From: Salvia splendens
Lineage: Eukaryota; Streptophyta; Magnoliopsida; Lamiales; Lamiaceae
Length of the DNA stretch: 64,000 nt
Direction: 5' to 3'
Assembly (NCBI RefSeq): GCF_004379255.2
Contig: NC_056052.1
Span: 2,604,001 to 2,668,000 of the forward strand
Position numbers and translations under genes: made by a program. The notes under the pieces were generated by a model. That model searched no databases. It saw only the letters and a list, made by a program, of their open reading frames with translations, and was not told the DNA's origin. This document shows, piece after piece, positions 10,618-20,806 of this stretch (its first letter is position 1; each line of letters starts with the position of its first letter).

Positions 10618-12187
10618 GTCGCTGCACTAGTAATTTTGTACTAAGACTTCATAAACCTAGTTATCGTACTCTGATTTTGATTGGTTTTGATTGGCAATGT
10701 ACCACTTTCGCATTTGAAACTGATGTTTGAAATTGACTCACCATCTACGCTTATCTCTTCCTACCTTCAAGTTTTATTTAGTCACGCTTACTATCACTAG
10801 TAAGATGTGGTCGTGACACTTGTCCCGATTAAAAAATGTGTTATTTCGAATGGCATGAAATATAGTTCACCTTTCGTGATTGTATGAAGACGACTTCTTG
10901 AGCACGGCTCGTTCGCACAATCATTTGTCATAGATTCCACAATGCTACCGCTGAAGTACTCCTTCTCCTCGGCCTGCGAGTTCCCGAACCTCGGATTCTC
11001 CGACATGTAGCTGATCATCACCCGCTCATCCTAGGTCGCCATCTTGGCCGCCTTGCACATCACCCCCTTATGAAGGCTACTCCCGCCTCCTCCGCTGCAG
11101 CTCTTCCTCCCGGGGACGTGCTCCTTCACAGAGGCAGGGATCACGGCCCTCCTGAAGGAGCCCGTGCCCCCACACGCGATGAGGCTGAGCAGCATGGAGT
11201 TCCTGCTCAGCATCGGCTCGCTCCCGATGGGATCAGCCTCGCTGGGGACGGGGAGGCCGTCGCTCTGGGGGTTGTCGGAGGGGGTGGAGGAGGTGGTGGA
11301 GGGTGGCGAGGAGAGCGAGTTCGTGCCGAGGTTGAGCTCGGTGCGGGGCTGATGCCGCTCTTTAGCGAGTGCTTGTGCTTGATTTCATCCTCGGCTTCTT
11401 CGGTGGAGACGCCTCTCGAACAGGTGGTGTGCGTCGCGTCTTTCTCTTCGTATTCTTCGTCTTCGTCTTCCTCTTCCTCCTCTTCGACGTTCATCATTTC
11501 CTGCTTCGGAGATGGATTTCGGCATTTTGCAGGGTACAGATTTGCTTCCTAGTGCTGGAATTGCTGAGCATTGCCGAATTGTAGGTGGTGCAGCTTCTCT
11601 AAAATTCATCATTTTCAATTGGATTTTGTTGAAGTGACAAACAAACAAAGTGTGCTTTCTAGGGACAAATTGGTCTAAAAAAACAATGAAATTCGGTCAA
11701 ATTATGATCCGTTTTCGTAATTTAGAAATTAGGCGAAAAAATCATAAAGTTTAAATTTGTCGCCATTACTTTACTACGAGTTTTTTTTTACCAAATTGTA
11801 TCTAATATCGGTTACATGGATGTGAATGTCACCAATTCGTTAAACTTTGTGTCTAATAATGCATGATCGATCAAAATTCGATCAAAATTCATAATTAACA
11901 AACAAATCTAAACATCAAATATTTCCGTCCAATTTTAAAAATTATTATATGAGGGACCAAATTTCGACCAAAATTCATGATTTTAACCAACAGATCCAAG
12001 CATCCAAATTTCCATCAAATTTTAAAAATTATAGGACAGACCAAAATTCATGATTTTAATGAAAAAAATAATGAAGTTAATTACCAGCGCAGTCGACAAG
12101 TACTTCACATACCTTGAGCACATATTCACCTCCTTCCGATGGTAAAATCACATCATTTTGAGCCAAATCATTCCACACATACCCATT

Positions 12188-14204
12188 CTGAAGCTCCTAT
12201 ATTCCTTAAATCACAATTTATCTCTACAAATCAAAGGTAAAAAGGTAAAAAAAAATAGTACTAATAATAAACAATATAAAAAATCTATCAAATGAGGTAG
12301 TAGTACTAATTTTTTGATATTTAATTGTTAATGCAGTTGATATGTGACAATTCACAATTCAGTCCCAGTAACATAAATTTAGTAAAACAAAACAATATAA
12401 AAAATGTCAACGTTCACCTAAACGATGCAAAATCACACATCACTTCTGAAATTCTATATTCAAAAGTCTGAATTTGTTTACTGAAATTACTGAAATGTGA
12501 TTAATAGGTAGTCCCCCACATATTTACTTTTTCTTCTTCCCTTTGTTTACTATCCTCCTTTTTGAAGTGAATGGAGTAAATTTGGGAACCTAATTAAATC
12601 TTTAATCATGATCAATTATCCATTATATGGCTTTGGATTCCATATTTGCACCAACTGCCTAATCATTTGTGTATGCTTTTACTTTTACTAAATCGACTTG
12701 TAATTATTAACTTCATTGACGCTCGTTGCTTCAATCATACTCATGATTTGTGATTGGAGAAATTAATCACACTTTTCCCAATCTAATATGTCTACCTTTT
12801 AGGGATGAATTACAATTTTTATACTATTATATCCTTCACTACATTTTAAATTTCAATGATCAGTGCATGTAATAAGTAGTACTAATAAGTAATCCTTTCG
12901 TCCTAGCCGTAGCGAGACATTTCATTTTCACACTTGTTTTGAAAAAATGAAGATAAATAGTTAAAGAGGAGATAAAATTAAGTATGAGAGCGAATAATGT
13001 AGAAGAGACTGGGATATAGGGATATACGAATAGCATATCTATTTTCATGTTTTTTTAGTCAAAATTTAATTAATTGTACAAATATTCTCTCTCTCTGCTT
13101 TAGCCCAATTGGATTCTCTGTACAATTTCTGAAATGGCTTAGAGGCCCAATTAAGGCAGGCCTATTAAATTAGATTCTCCTTGTCACGAATCTTGTTTCA
13201 TCCCATGTTTTGTTATGGGTATTAATGTGGAATCTTATTTAATTATTCAAATTAAATTGTGAAACTTGAGAATATCTCAGCTTTAACTTAGTTAGAGTTA
13301 CCCCTCCATCCGCCATTAGGAGTCTCATTTCTTAGCGGCACGAGTTTTAAGAAATGTTAAGAAAAGTGAGTCTTTTTATTTAAATAGACAGCAACTTTCA
13401 AAATGTAACTTTAGCATATACTATTATCGAAACAGACCTTAATAGTTGAATTCATTGACAATATATAATGTTTACTATATAGCGTAAGCCAAATCTCTGT
13501 TAGCAAATAAGTTCACTTGATTGTAACCAGACTATTTTAGGTTAGGTAGAGTTTTGGACGGGACCGAGCCGTGCTAAAGTGACAAAATGTAAAGTGGGCT
13601 TGGCTTGGCCCAGAGTACTAGACGATTTACACTAAGCTTAGAGGGATCGGGAGGTTATGGACAAGCCGAACTTGGTTCAGAGGAAAGACCCGGCGGGCTT
13701 AGGCCGAGCCAACCAAACTGATTGCCATCTCTAAGTGAAAATATTGAGTCTATGTTCAATGTAAAGTAGTAATACTTACTCGTCCCTTCAATATAGTTCA
13801 ACCTTTTAAGTTCGTAGCAAGTAGGGTAAAAAATCACATTAGAAACCACGTTGATTTAGTAGTGTCAAATAGGATTAAAAAAGGCACGTAAGTTAGTCGA
13901 ATATGGTAATTGACCTGCCGTGGAAAATAACAAACAACATGTAACATTTGTGATATTTAGACAAATTTTAAAGTTCATGAAAAATACCGAAATTTGGCCA
14001 AAGTTTATGATTTTGAGAACCAATATCTTTTAAATTTATTGGTTTATAAATAGAGTTACTATTTATTCGATTATGTGGGCCCCATGTATATAAATCAAAT
14101 CCAGATTTATTTCTATTTGTTCCATACCATAGAAGGTGAACATGCCCTAAGTCTATAAGGATGAGAGAGAAGTAATGGACAAGTTCAATAAATTTTTTTA
14201 CCTA
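12188..14204. other. intergenic DNA with transposon debris
   Basis: No DIX-domain exons for the SOSEKI fragment and no other gene are visible. A Stowaway-like end (CCCTCCATCCGCC...GGAGTCTCATTTC) sits at about 13302-13350. DNA ending near 13733 in ATTGCCATCTCTA resembles one end of a hAT-type MITE. About 13960-14020 resembles the interior of the Mutator-type MITE seen at 4237. Confidence 0.5.
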
Positions 14205-14429
14205 TAAGAGCACCCACAACCGTGCTCTTGCCAGCGGCATGGTTGTGGGCCCGGGCGGTACTATTCATGCCTGCTCTCTGGCAAGAGCACAACACCCACA
14301 ACTGTGCTCTTCCGCAAGGACGAGCACAATTAATATAAAATTCAATTACACAAAAACATTTTCATAATACTAAAATTCATTAAAAAAACCACAATAAAAA
14401 TTATAAATTACAAATAAAATAAAAAGACA

Positions 14430-14525
14430 TAATTAAAATCCTAAAAATTAAAAATTACATAATTAAAATACTAAAAATTAAAAATTACATAATTAAACTC
14501 CTAAAAATTAAAAATTACATAATTA
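14430..14525. repeat. about 30-bp tandem repeat, three copies
   Basis: Units of the form CTAAAAATTAAAAATTACATA plus ATTAAA lie just downstream of the element's ORF1 stop codon. It is AT-rich and non-coding. Confidence 0.75.
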
Positions 14526-14576
14526 TTGGCTAATATTACCCGAGGAAGACTACGCATCCGGCGCCACCAACCCCAA

Positions 14577-15553
14577 TTATTTTTGGAGACCCAATATCAT
14601 GGACTCGTGCGTTTGAAGTTGCGTAGGGGTCATAGTTGACCTATCGGCCATATTGAGTTGGGCCAAAAGGGTCCACAACGAGTTGTTCGGGGGTGGAGGT
14701 GGAACATAGGGTGCGGGTTCGGGAGCGGGGGCAGATGGAGTCGCGGCGCGACGGCGTTCGGCCGCCGCCTTCTTCCTTCCTTGCGGTAAGCGTCGGGAAC
14801 CGCTTGGTCCGGCGTCGGGGCTACCCAAGTTAGCTTCGGCGAGTTGGCTAGCCACTTCTTCGCCGGCGTCGGATAGGGATGCCGACCGTGAGCGTTTGGA
14901 GGAGCCGCTAGAGGAGGATGTTACGCCTCCCAGATACTTCGGGTGCGTCCTCGTTTCCTGCCAAACATTAAGGTACTTGAACGACTTACCGTTCATGGAT
15001 TGGTAGGTGCTCAGCGCGGCAGTGATGATGTCGACCTCGCTCCGCCCGCTCCCGGCATTCCGCGACTCCTGGAGGAAATAGCCGTTGAACTTGCCAATTT
15101 CGTCGTTGGCTCGGCCGATGCAGTTGCGCACCATACTCTCGTTGCGCTCGATCGTTCCCGGCGGCCGGTTTGCATTGTACCGCCGAGAGACGCGCCACCA
15201 AAAGTGATCGCCGGATTGGTTCGTGCCAACCACCGCATCTTCGGAGATTTCCAAGTACGACTTGAACAATCTATCCATCTCCGCCGGTGAGTACGGTGTG
15301 CGGACACCGGCGCGAGATGGAGGAGTCTGCGTTTGGGAAGGGACGGGAGGCCTAGGCTCCGGAGTCCACCCATATCGCCCATCGGAGCCACCTTGGTCGT
15401 CGACCGGGTATGGCCGGTAGCCACCCGGAACGCCCGAATCTTGGGTTTGAGGAGGGGCCGAATATTCCGTATCCGGACTAGGAAACGGTTGCGAGCGAAC
15501 CATTCGGGGTTCCAACCGTGGGAGCCGCTTGGGTTGTCGTCGTGACCGGATAT
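14577..15553 (-). pseudogene. Harbinger ORF1 (Myb/SANT-like DNA-binding protein), start lost and frameshifted
   Basis: In PIF/Harbinger elements ORF1 encodes a trihelix/Myb-like protein that works with the ORF2 transposase in binding element ends. A long frame runs from about 15503 to the TAA at 14577. It has a Pro-rich N-terminus, the helix block TPYSPAEMDRLF...VVGTNQSGDHFWWRVS, a middle with MVRNCIGRANDEIGKFNGYF, then a Ser/basic low-complexity linker and a short C-terminal segment. The expected N-terminus is in another frame (GHDDNPSGSHGWNPEWFA), preceded by ATA-TCC-GGT where the sister ORF1 at 30962 has ATG-TCC-GGC. So the start codon appears mutated to ATA and a frameshift follows within about 50 nt. 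It is therefore probably not translated as a full product. Confidence 0.7.
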
Positions 15554-16025
15554 AGTGGTGTTGTAGGGTGTGAGAGGAAGATGAAAATGGATATGAGAGA
15601 TTGAAGATGAGAATGGAGATGAGAGAATGATGATGAGAATTGTGTAGTGAAAGTGTGAATTTTTGGGAGTGAAATTGGGGGTATTTATAGATGAAAGTGT
15701 GTATTTTTGGGGTAAAAAAATGAAAAAAAAATTAAAAAGGTGTAAAAAACGGTTATAAACGGATATATTTTTTTGGGGAAGTGAATTTTTTTTTTATCGA
15801 TTTTTTTATTAAAAAACCGATTTTTTTTTTTAAAAAAAAATTTTAAACTCAACGGCTATGCCGTTGACGAATGGGAGGGCGACACGTGTGCGTCCGCTGG
15901 CACGGACGTGCTCGATACATCGAGCAGCGCCGTGCCAGCGGCGCGGCTGCAGCGGCGGCGGTCCTTCGCCTTGCCAACGGCGCGGACGGCGGTGGCGACT
16001 TTCGCCACCGCTGCGGATGCTCTAA

Positions 16026-17056
16026 TGAGAAAATTGAGGGCTATGTGCCAAATCACCCAGAAAAATTGGGTATTTGGGTTATGTAAAGGTGTTTAAGAAG
16101 CCCAATTACGTACAGATGGGCAAGAGTTGATAGCCCAATAATATTAAAAATTTGATGAATCAATTTCTTCAATCAATTACACATTTGAAATCTAAATTAA
16201 AACGTGTCATCTCAATAGAATTAAATCATTCAGATTTTGAATCCTAAATATTTAAAGATAATTAGAAATCTAAATTGCTAAAAACGTGATCAATTATAAA
16301 ATCATTGTTTATGAATATAAGATATTAATAGTAGTTTTTTCCTTTTTACTTTAAAACGCGTCATCCAGATGATTAAACACTCAATAGCATAAAATCATTC
16401 AAATTTTGAAAGCTAATATTTATTTAAAGATAATTTTAGAAACTATTTTAGTTTAAGGGTGTCGAAATAATAATGTAGTTATAGCTTTTCATAACAATCT
16501 TCACATAAACAAATCGTATAAAATAAGAATGCAAATTATAATTTAAAATTTTATTAATATCAAATGTGAGAGACATCTAGAACTAAAATAAGTTGGATTA
16601 CCGACGGAAACGATATTACCTAAGAAATTTCCAACGGATCCGGAAGCTCGTAGTGCAAAGGTAAAAATAATTTCCTGGTAAAAATAGGAATTATAATCAA
16701 CAGAAATTTTCGTCGATAAAATTGTTGTTTTTTTAGTATAGGTTGGGATATTAAGCAAATTGGCACCACTAACCCTAAGGCTAGATAGATACGATCTACA
16801 ATGCTACATAACATTCCTAAGAAATCTTTTATAGACCAAAAGCAATCGAACGTGGACAAACATAGCCAAGAATATAGTGACAATAAGCTTAGTTGTTAGG
16901 AAACATCAATTATTCTTTTCGAATTGATTGGAATCTCATAGTTGGGTACTTGTGATACTCTATATTTAACTATTATTTCACCCTAGCTAGTTATAGTACC
17001 AGTGAAATAAATAGTCATAGATTATAATCCTTGAATGTTATATACACTTATGTAAA
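16026..17056. other. AT-rich intergenic DNA
   Basis: I see no gene. Around 16590-16740 there are inverted snatches of GACGGAAAT/ATTTTCGTC that may derive from a DNA transposon, but no ends or TSD can be defined. Confidence 0.45.
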
Positions 17057-17058
17057 TA

Positions 17059-17260
17059 CTATTCCCTCCATCTCATAATAGATGTCACACTTTACTTTTT
17101 AGTTTGTCTCATAAAATATATTACATTTTTTTTTGGAAAAAGTTCTCTCAAACATTAATATAAATATATTATTTTCTCTCTTCATGTAACACACAAAACT
17201 AACATCTCCTAAAATCTCTTGCTATTCTCCAACTATGTCATCTATTATGGGACGGGGGAG
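17059..17260. mobile_element. Stowaway-type Tc1/mariner MITE (202 bp)
   Basis: The left end is CTATTCCCTCCATCTCATAA and the right end is TTATGGGACGGGGGAG, an imperfect inverted pair, with TA on both sides (17057-17058 and 17261-17262). This is the classic Stowaway pattern with TA target duplication. It is non-coding. Confidence 0.8.
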
Positions 17261-17262
17261 TA

Positions 17263-17691
17263 CTAATTTTGTCCCCGAACAATAAACTAATTAAGAAAAG
17301 AACCTAAAGAAATATTCCTCTAAGAAAATATATTGTTATGTTGTGTAATGTTTAGGGCATCATTAAATACATTCACTTGTTGTAACATTTCAATGTGTTC
17401 AATTGTTTTATTTAGTCCCTCCGTCTACTAATTATGAAAAATATAATGTATTATCACATCATGCATCCACTTCCAAAAATCTTGGTAGTGTATAATATGA
17501 ATTTGATGCAAATTTACAAAGTAAAAAAGATCGAGGTGGAGAGAAATTTACAAAGTAAAAATTTAATGTTGGAGGCTCAAATTATTGTTAATATTTATAT
17601 GGTATTTTTGGTAACGAGGTCGTTAAAAGTAGTCGTAATGTAAGCAACATGGGTTCTGAGAAACATGAATAATAACGAGGGAAATAATAAG
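17263..17691. other. AT-rich flank of the Tat-type element
   Basis: No convincing gene is seen. A frame at 17434-17643 is open but has no recognisable similarity and no promoter. The last five bases before the LTR (ATTAT, 17692-17696) are the target duplication of the neighbouring retrotransposon. Confidence 0.5.
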
Positions 17692-17696
17692 ATTAT

Positions 17697-18416
17697 TGAT
17701 GGATCCGCGAATTTCTGATGTTAGTAAATGCTGGTAGAGAATGAAGACTACGACACAAAGAATTTACGTGGTTCGATTTACTGAAGTAAATCTACGTCCA
17801 CGGGAAGAAGGGAGGGCAAGATTGTATTGCTTGATCTGGGATTACAGCTTACAACACAGACTTGCTATATGGTATTTTATCTCTAGAGAGCTTAACCTTT
17901 TTCTATCTGATCTAAGTTCTATTTATATATTGAACTAAGATCGTGGCTTGCATCACCACCCTAAGTCGTGGATGTCGTGTAGGTCATGGCCTAAGATCGT
18001 GGATGTAGCGTAGGTCATGGCCTACGATCGTGGCCTGAGTTGACACCAAGTGGTAGTGGGTGTGTTGGAAGTTGTGGAAATCCTGCATGGGTCCACTAAC
18101 TCCTTGTTCGGTCGAATACTGAGACCGAACTGCTTTGGTTGCCGATCTGAGAGCAGAGCTTGATGCCGACCTGAGAGCAGAGCTTGATTGGTTGGCTTTT
18201 ACCGAGCTGTAGGCTGAGGCCGAACTCTTTGTTCGGTCGAATACTGAGACCGAACTGCTTTGGTTGCCGATCTGAGAGTAGAGCTTGATTGGTTGGCTTT
18301 TACCGAGCTGTAGGCTGAGGCCGAACTCTTTGGTAATGCCGAACTCATACTCTTCCTTGGGCTTTGGGCTGATGGGCCGTCATTGCTGTTGGGCTTGTTT
18401 AGTACGCACCCCATCA
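17697..18416 (-). repeat. 3' LTR of the Tat-type element
   Basis: It begins TGATGGATCCGCG and ends CACCCCATCA in plus orientation. It contains an internal partial tandem duplication (about 18105-18229 and 18230-18333) built on TTCGGTCGAATACTGAGACC, and several GATCGTGG/GTCATGGCC repeats. It is identical by eye to the other LTR. Confidence 0.93.
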
Positions 18417-18427
18417 CTACCCCCCCC
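18417..18427 (-). promoter_or_regulatory. polypurine tract (plus-strand primer) of the Tat-type element
   Basis: On the sense (minus) strand GGGGGGGGTAG abuts the 3' LTR. This is the position and composition expected of the RNase H-resistant primer for second-strand synthesis. Confidence 0.8.
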
Positions 18428-18433
18428 GAAGGG

Positions 18434-18468
18434 CGAAGTGAATCACTTCGGCGAAGTGAGTCACTTCG
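18434..18468. promoter_or_regulatory. pair of perfect 17-bp palindromes next to the polypurine tract
   Basis: CGAAGTGAATCACTTCG (18434-18450) and CGAAGTGAGTCACTTCG (18452-18468) repeat at an 18-bp period. They lie between the LTR and the TATA-like box of the antisense gene. The symmetry suggests a dimeric protein site, but that is inference. Confidence 0.6.
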
Positions 18469-18607
18469 GCATTCTGGATAAAGGCAAGGGGGAGGCTGAT
18501 GTCAGGGGACGTGCCTTGCATTAAATGCGACAGTAAAATCCGGCCGTTGAATCCTGAAAAGGTGGGATTCGAAACGGTGCGACGATTTTGAAATCTTCGC
18601 CGAATCT

Positions 18608-18615
18608 GATAAATA
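18608..18615 (+). promoter_or_regulatory. TATA-like box for the antisense gene
   Basis: GATAAATA sits about 130 bp upstream of the ATG at 18742, and a CT-rich stretch with several TTCTTC words lies between them, like a plant 5' UTR. It is the only good TATA candidate between the LTR and the ORF. Confidence 0.45.
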
Positions 18616-18741
18616 CCTCCTTTCTTCATCATTGAAGCACTTTTGCGACTGCTTCTTCTGCACTCTCTCTTTTTTGCGAAAATTCTCTCTCCGCTTTCAA
18701 GAATTTCTTCAGACTTTCTTCACCTTCAAAAAGTAAGAAAA

Positions 18742-20604
18742 ATGTCTTCTTCTTCTTCTTCGGAGTCGGGTAGCGGTAGGAGAGGCGGTAAGGGGTCTTC
18801 TGGCCGGAAAGAGTCCGGGGAGAAGACCGTAGAGTATTTCCATAGTATTTTGAGTAAGGATACTGTGATATCCCTACCCGAAAAATACTTTTTTCCTGGG
18901 GGGAAGGTGGTGGTACCTGACGGTGATCATAGGGCTGACTCCCCGCCGGAGGGTTACGCCACCGTGTACGAGGCCTGCTTAGAATGCGGGCTTCGTTTCC
19001 CCCTCCCTTCTGCTTTTATAGATTTACTAGATTTTTTTCAGCTTCCTTTAGGCCAGGTGACTCCGAACTCTTGGAGGCACTTGTCGGCCTTCGCTGCCGA
19101 ACTCCGTAATTTAGGAAGGGATTTGTCTTTGAAGGCGATCCTTAAATTCTTTCAATTTAAGAGGAAGGGGTCTTGGTTTTACTTGATCCCTGTACAGCCC
19201 TTTAGGGCCTTTTGTAAAACGAAGTGGCCGAAGTGGCAAAACCGCTTCTTCTACTATGATAGGACCGCGGCTCCTAGTTTTCCCTGGAGAGGGCCGAAGT
19301 CCGTTATCCGTCATCCTCGGCCTGAACCGTTGGACGAGCTCGATGGCGAGCTCAACAAGATTCCCATAGTTAGGAAACAATACACGGAGTCTGAGCTCGT
19401 CAAGGGCGACGTCGTGTTCGACATCTCGTCTTCGGACGAAGAGGCCGAGGGTGAGGATTTCTCTTTATCTTTATGCTCTGCTGCTTTAACGAAGAAAACT
19501 AACCTTGTTTTCTTGCTTTTTGGCAGTGTACATGCTGAATAAGGCTATCCGAAAGTCCTCCGAGCTTGTGGAGCCGGAGAGGCAGAGAGCCCCTCGCTCG
19601 GCGTCTGAAGCCGAGAAGGATCCGAAGAGGCAAAAAACCTCTTCTTCGGATTCGAAAGAGCCGGAGTCGTGTTCGGCTAAAGGGAAGGGGAAATTTCATG
19701 AGTCCCCAAGAGTGCCGGGGAAAGACCTGGTCATCTCCGAGGTGGTTGCAGACATCCCGGAACACGTCCCTGAGCCTTTTCAATGGCCGACGAATTTTGT
19801 GGAGGTAAGCTTTCTGACTTGGCTTCTTTTCCACATTTTTTGATGGCCATTCTGTTGAGTTTTTTCCTTGTTCATCTTCAGAGAGCCAAGCTCGTCTCCG
19901 TGGAGCTCTCCAAAGCATCCCACGACTACGAGGAGATGCAGAAGAAGTTGCATCTTGCTCGTAGTCTGGCCGAACAGGCTGAGGCCAAATTTGAGAGGGC
20001 CCGAGCTGCTAGGATCTCGGCTCAGGATGAAGCCCGGTCAGCCAAAAACCAGCTCATCATCCTGCAAGAGCAGACGAAGCACCGGGAGGCTCAGAAGGAG
20101 GCTGCCGCCGTGGCTGCCCAGGGGGAGGCTCTCCGTGTTTACACGGAGAGACTCTTTTTGAGCAGCCAGTTCTCGGCCTTTGTCGGTAGTCTGGTAAGGC
20201 TAATTGCCGATAAGGGCGAGCAGGGGCCCGACGTCGTGTTGCCTCTGTACAGCCGAGAGATAGCAGCTCGGCTTCAGAATCTGCCGCTCCTTGAGGAGCT
20301 CGCTTCATCCTCGGTCCTGCTTTCTGCAGACCGAGTCCGGAGTTGTCGAGCTGATCGGGACGAGAACCTGGAGGCTATCTTTGCCTCCGTGGGACCCGTT
20401 TCACCCGCTTCGACTTACAACGGAGAGGGTGAGGCCGAGCCGCTGGAGCTGGAGGCCGAAGTCGAGCGGGCCGGGCATCCTGAGAAGGAAGCCGATCAGG
20501 AGGCGGAGGCGAGGCCGGCAGGATGCGAGGCCGAGGCTGAGGTAGCACAGGAGAAAGAAGCTGAACCAGACCGAGGATCCGGAGACGAAGCTGGCGGAGT
20601 ATGA
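18742..20604 (+). CDS. antisense accessory gene of the Tat-type element, three exons ('putative gypsy type transposon' domain)
   Basis: Exons 18742-19450, 19527-19804 and 19882-20604 join in frame to 1,710 nt (569 residues). Both introns (76 and 77 nt) have GT and CAG ends, a pyrimidine-rich acceptor, and the correct phase. The ATG at 18742 (MSSSSSSESGSG) is the first good start. Residues about 40-170 carry the plant domain found in antisense or extra ORFs of Tat-lineage elements (around FPLPSAFIDLLDFFQLPLGQ and NSWRHLSAFAAELR). A Lys/Ser-rich segment follows, then a long Ala/Glu/Arg coiled coil (about 330-440) and an acidic C-terminus. Function is unknown; 'transposase' in the domain name is not supported by any catalytic motif here. 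It runs opposite to gag-pol and has its own upstream TATA-like box. Confidence 0.75.
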
Positions 20605-20806
20605 TTTCGTCTCCCTTCTCTTAGTCTAGTTTCTTCCTTGTAAAATGGCCTTGAAGCCCTCCTAGTGTAAAAAATTTTCCTTGTGAATGAAAAATTCTCT
20701 ACACTTGTCTTCGTATAGCTTTTCGTACTCGCCTTTATTCCTGTTGTATTTTACTATCTGCTCGGTACAGCTGCCGAACTAATATAGCTGCTTTGTACTC
20801 AAGGAG

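Larger units (their letters stand above)
7105..10818 (+). mobile_element. solo LTR of a Tekay/Del-type Ty3/gypsy element, TSD CTTGT
   Basis: It begins TGTAAGACCCGC and ends GTCGTGACA, with CTTGT duplicated immediately outside (7100-7104 and 10819-10823). No internal coding region or second LTR is present, so it is a solo LTR left by LTR-LTR recombination. Its own length, without the nested insertion, is about 2.37 kb. The part at about 8840-8945 is similar, in opposite orientation, to the Tekay-type LTRs at 48190-48290 and 57660-57760 (shared words such as GGGCCGCAAACCCTAC and GGACTAGTGTACAC). Confidence 0.85.
6844..12187 (-). pseudogene. SOSEKI (DUF966) family gene, truncated and disrupted
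   Basis: SOSEKI proteins are polar, membrane-edge proteins with an N-terminal DIX-like domain. Three exon pieces are visible on the minus strand. Exon A, 12187-12113, flanked by AG and GTATGT, encodes the end of the DIX-like domain (NGYVWNDLAQNDVILP, then EGGEYVLK). Exon B, about 11548-10906, has an acidic tract, CSRGVSTEE, a Ser/Pro-rich region, LIACGG and EKEYFSGSIVES. Exon C, 6997-6844, begins after an AG and ends GKCIPRKRKSSSKPPKN-stop. Defects are an in-frame TAG at 11031-11033 and a frame change between the CSRGVSTEE part and the LIACGG part (about 11330-11400). No exons for the start of the DIX-like domain appear up to about 14200. Solo LTRs (7105-10818) separate exons B and C. Family identity rests on recognised motifs; the splice sites for B are inferred. 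Confidence 0.6.
14208..16022 (-). mobile_element. PIF/Harbinger-type element carrying ORF1 only (1,815 bp)
   Basis: The left end is GAGCACCCACAACCGTGC; the right end in reverse complement is GAGCATCCGCAGCGGTGG. Both are flanked by TAA (14205-14207 and 16023-16025). A 3-bp TAA/TTA target site and these ends are typical of PIF/Harbinger elements. Inside is a Myb/SANT-like ORF1 on the minus strand but no DDE transposase. A TATA-like TATAAATA (15689-15682, minus) lies about 130 bp upstream of the ORF1 start region. GC-rich sub-terminal arms at both ends contain extra inverted copies of the terminal motif. Confidence 0.8.

Noticed and set aside
11070..11552. Long plus-strand Ser/Gly-rich frames
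   Set aside because: They are antisense to the SOSEKI-like exon B, which has recognisable motifs; low-complexity composition keeps both strands open.
18643..18741. Upstream extension of the antisense gene starting at 18643
   Set aside because: That start is TTG, not ATG; the first ATG is 18742 and the upstream part looks like a CT-rich leader.
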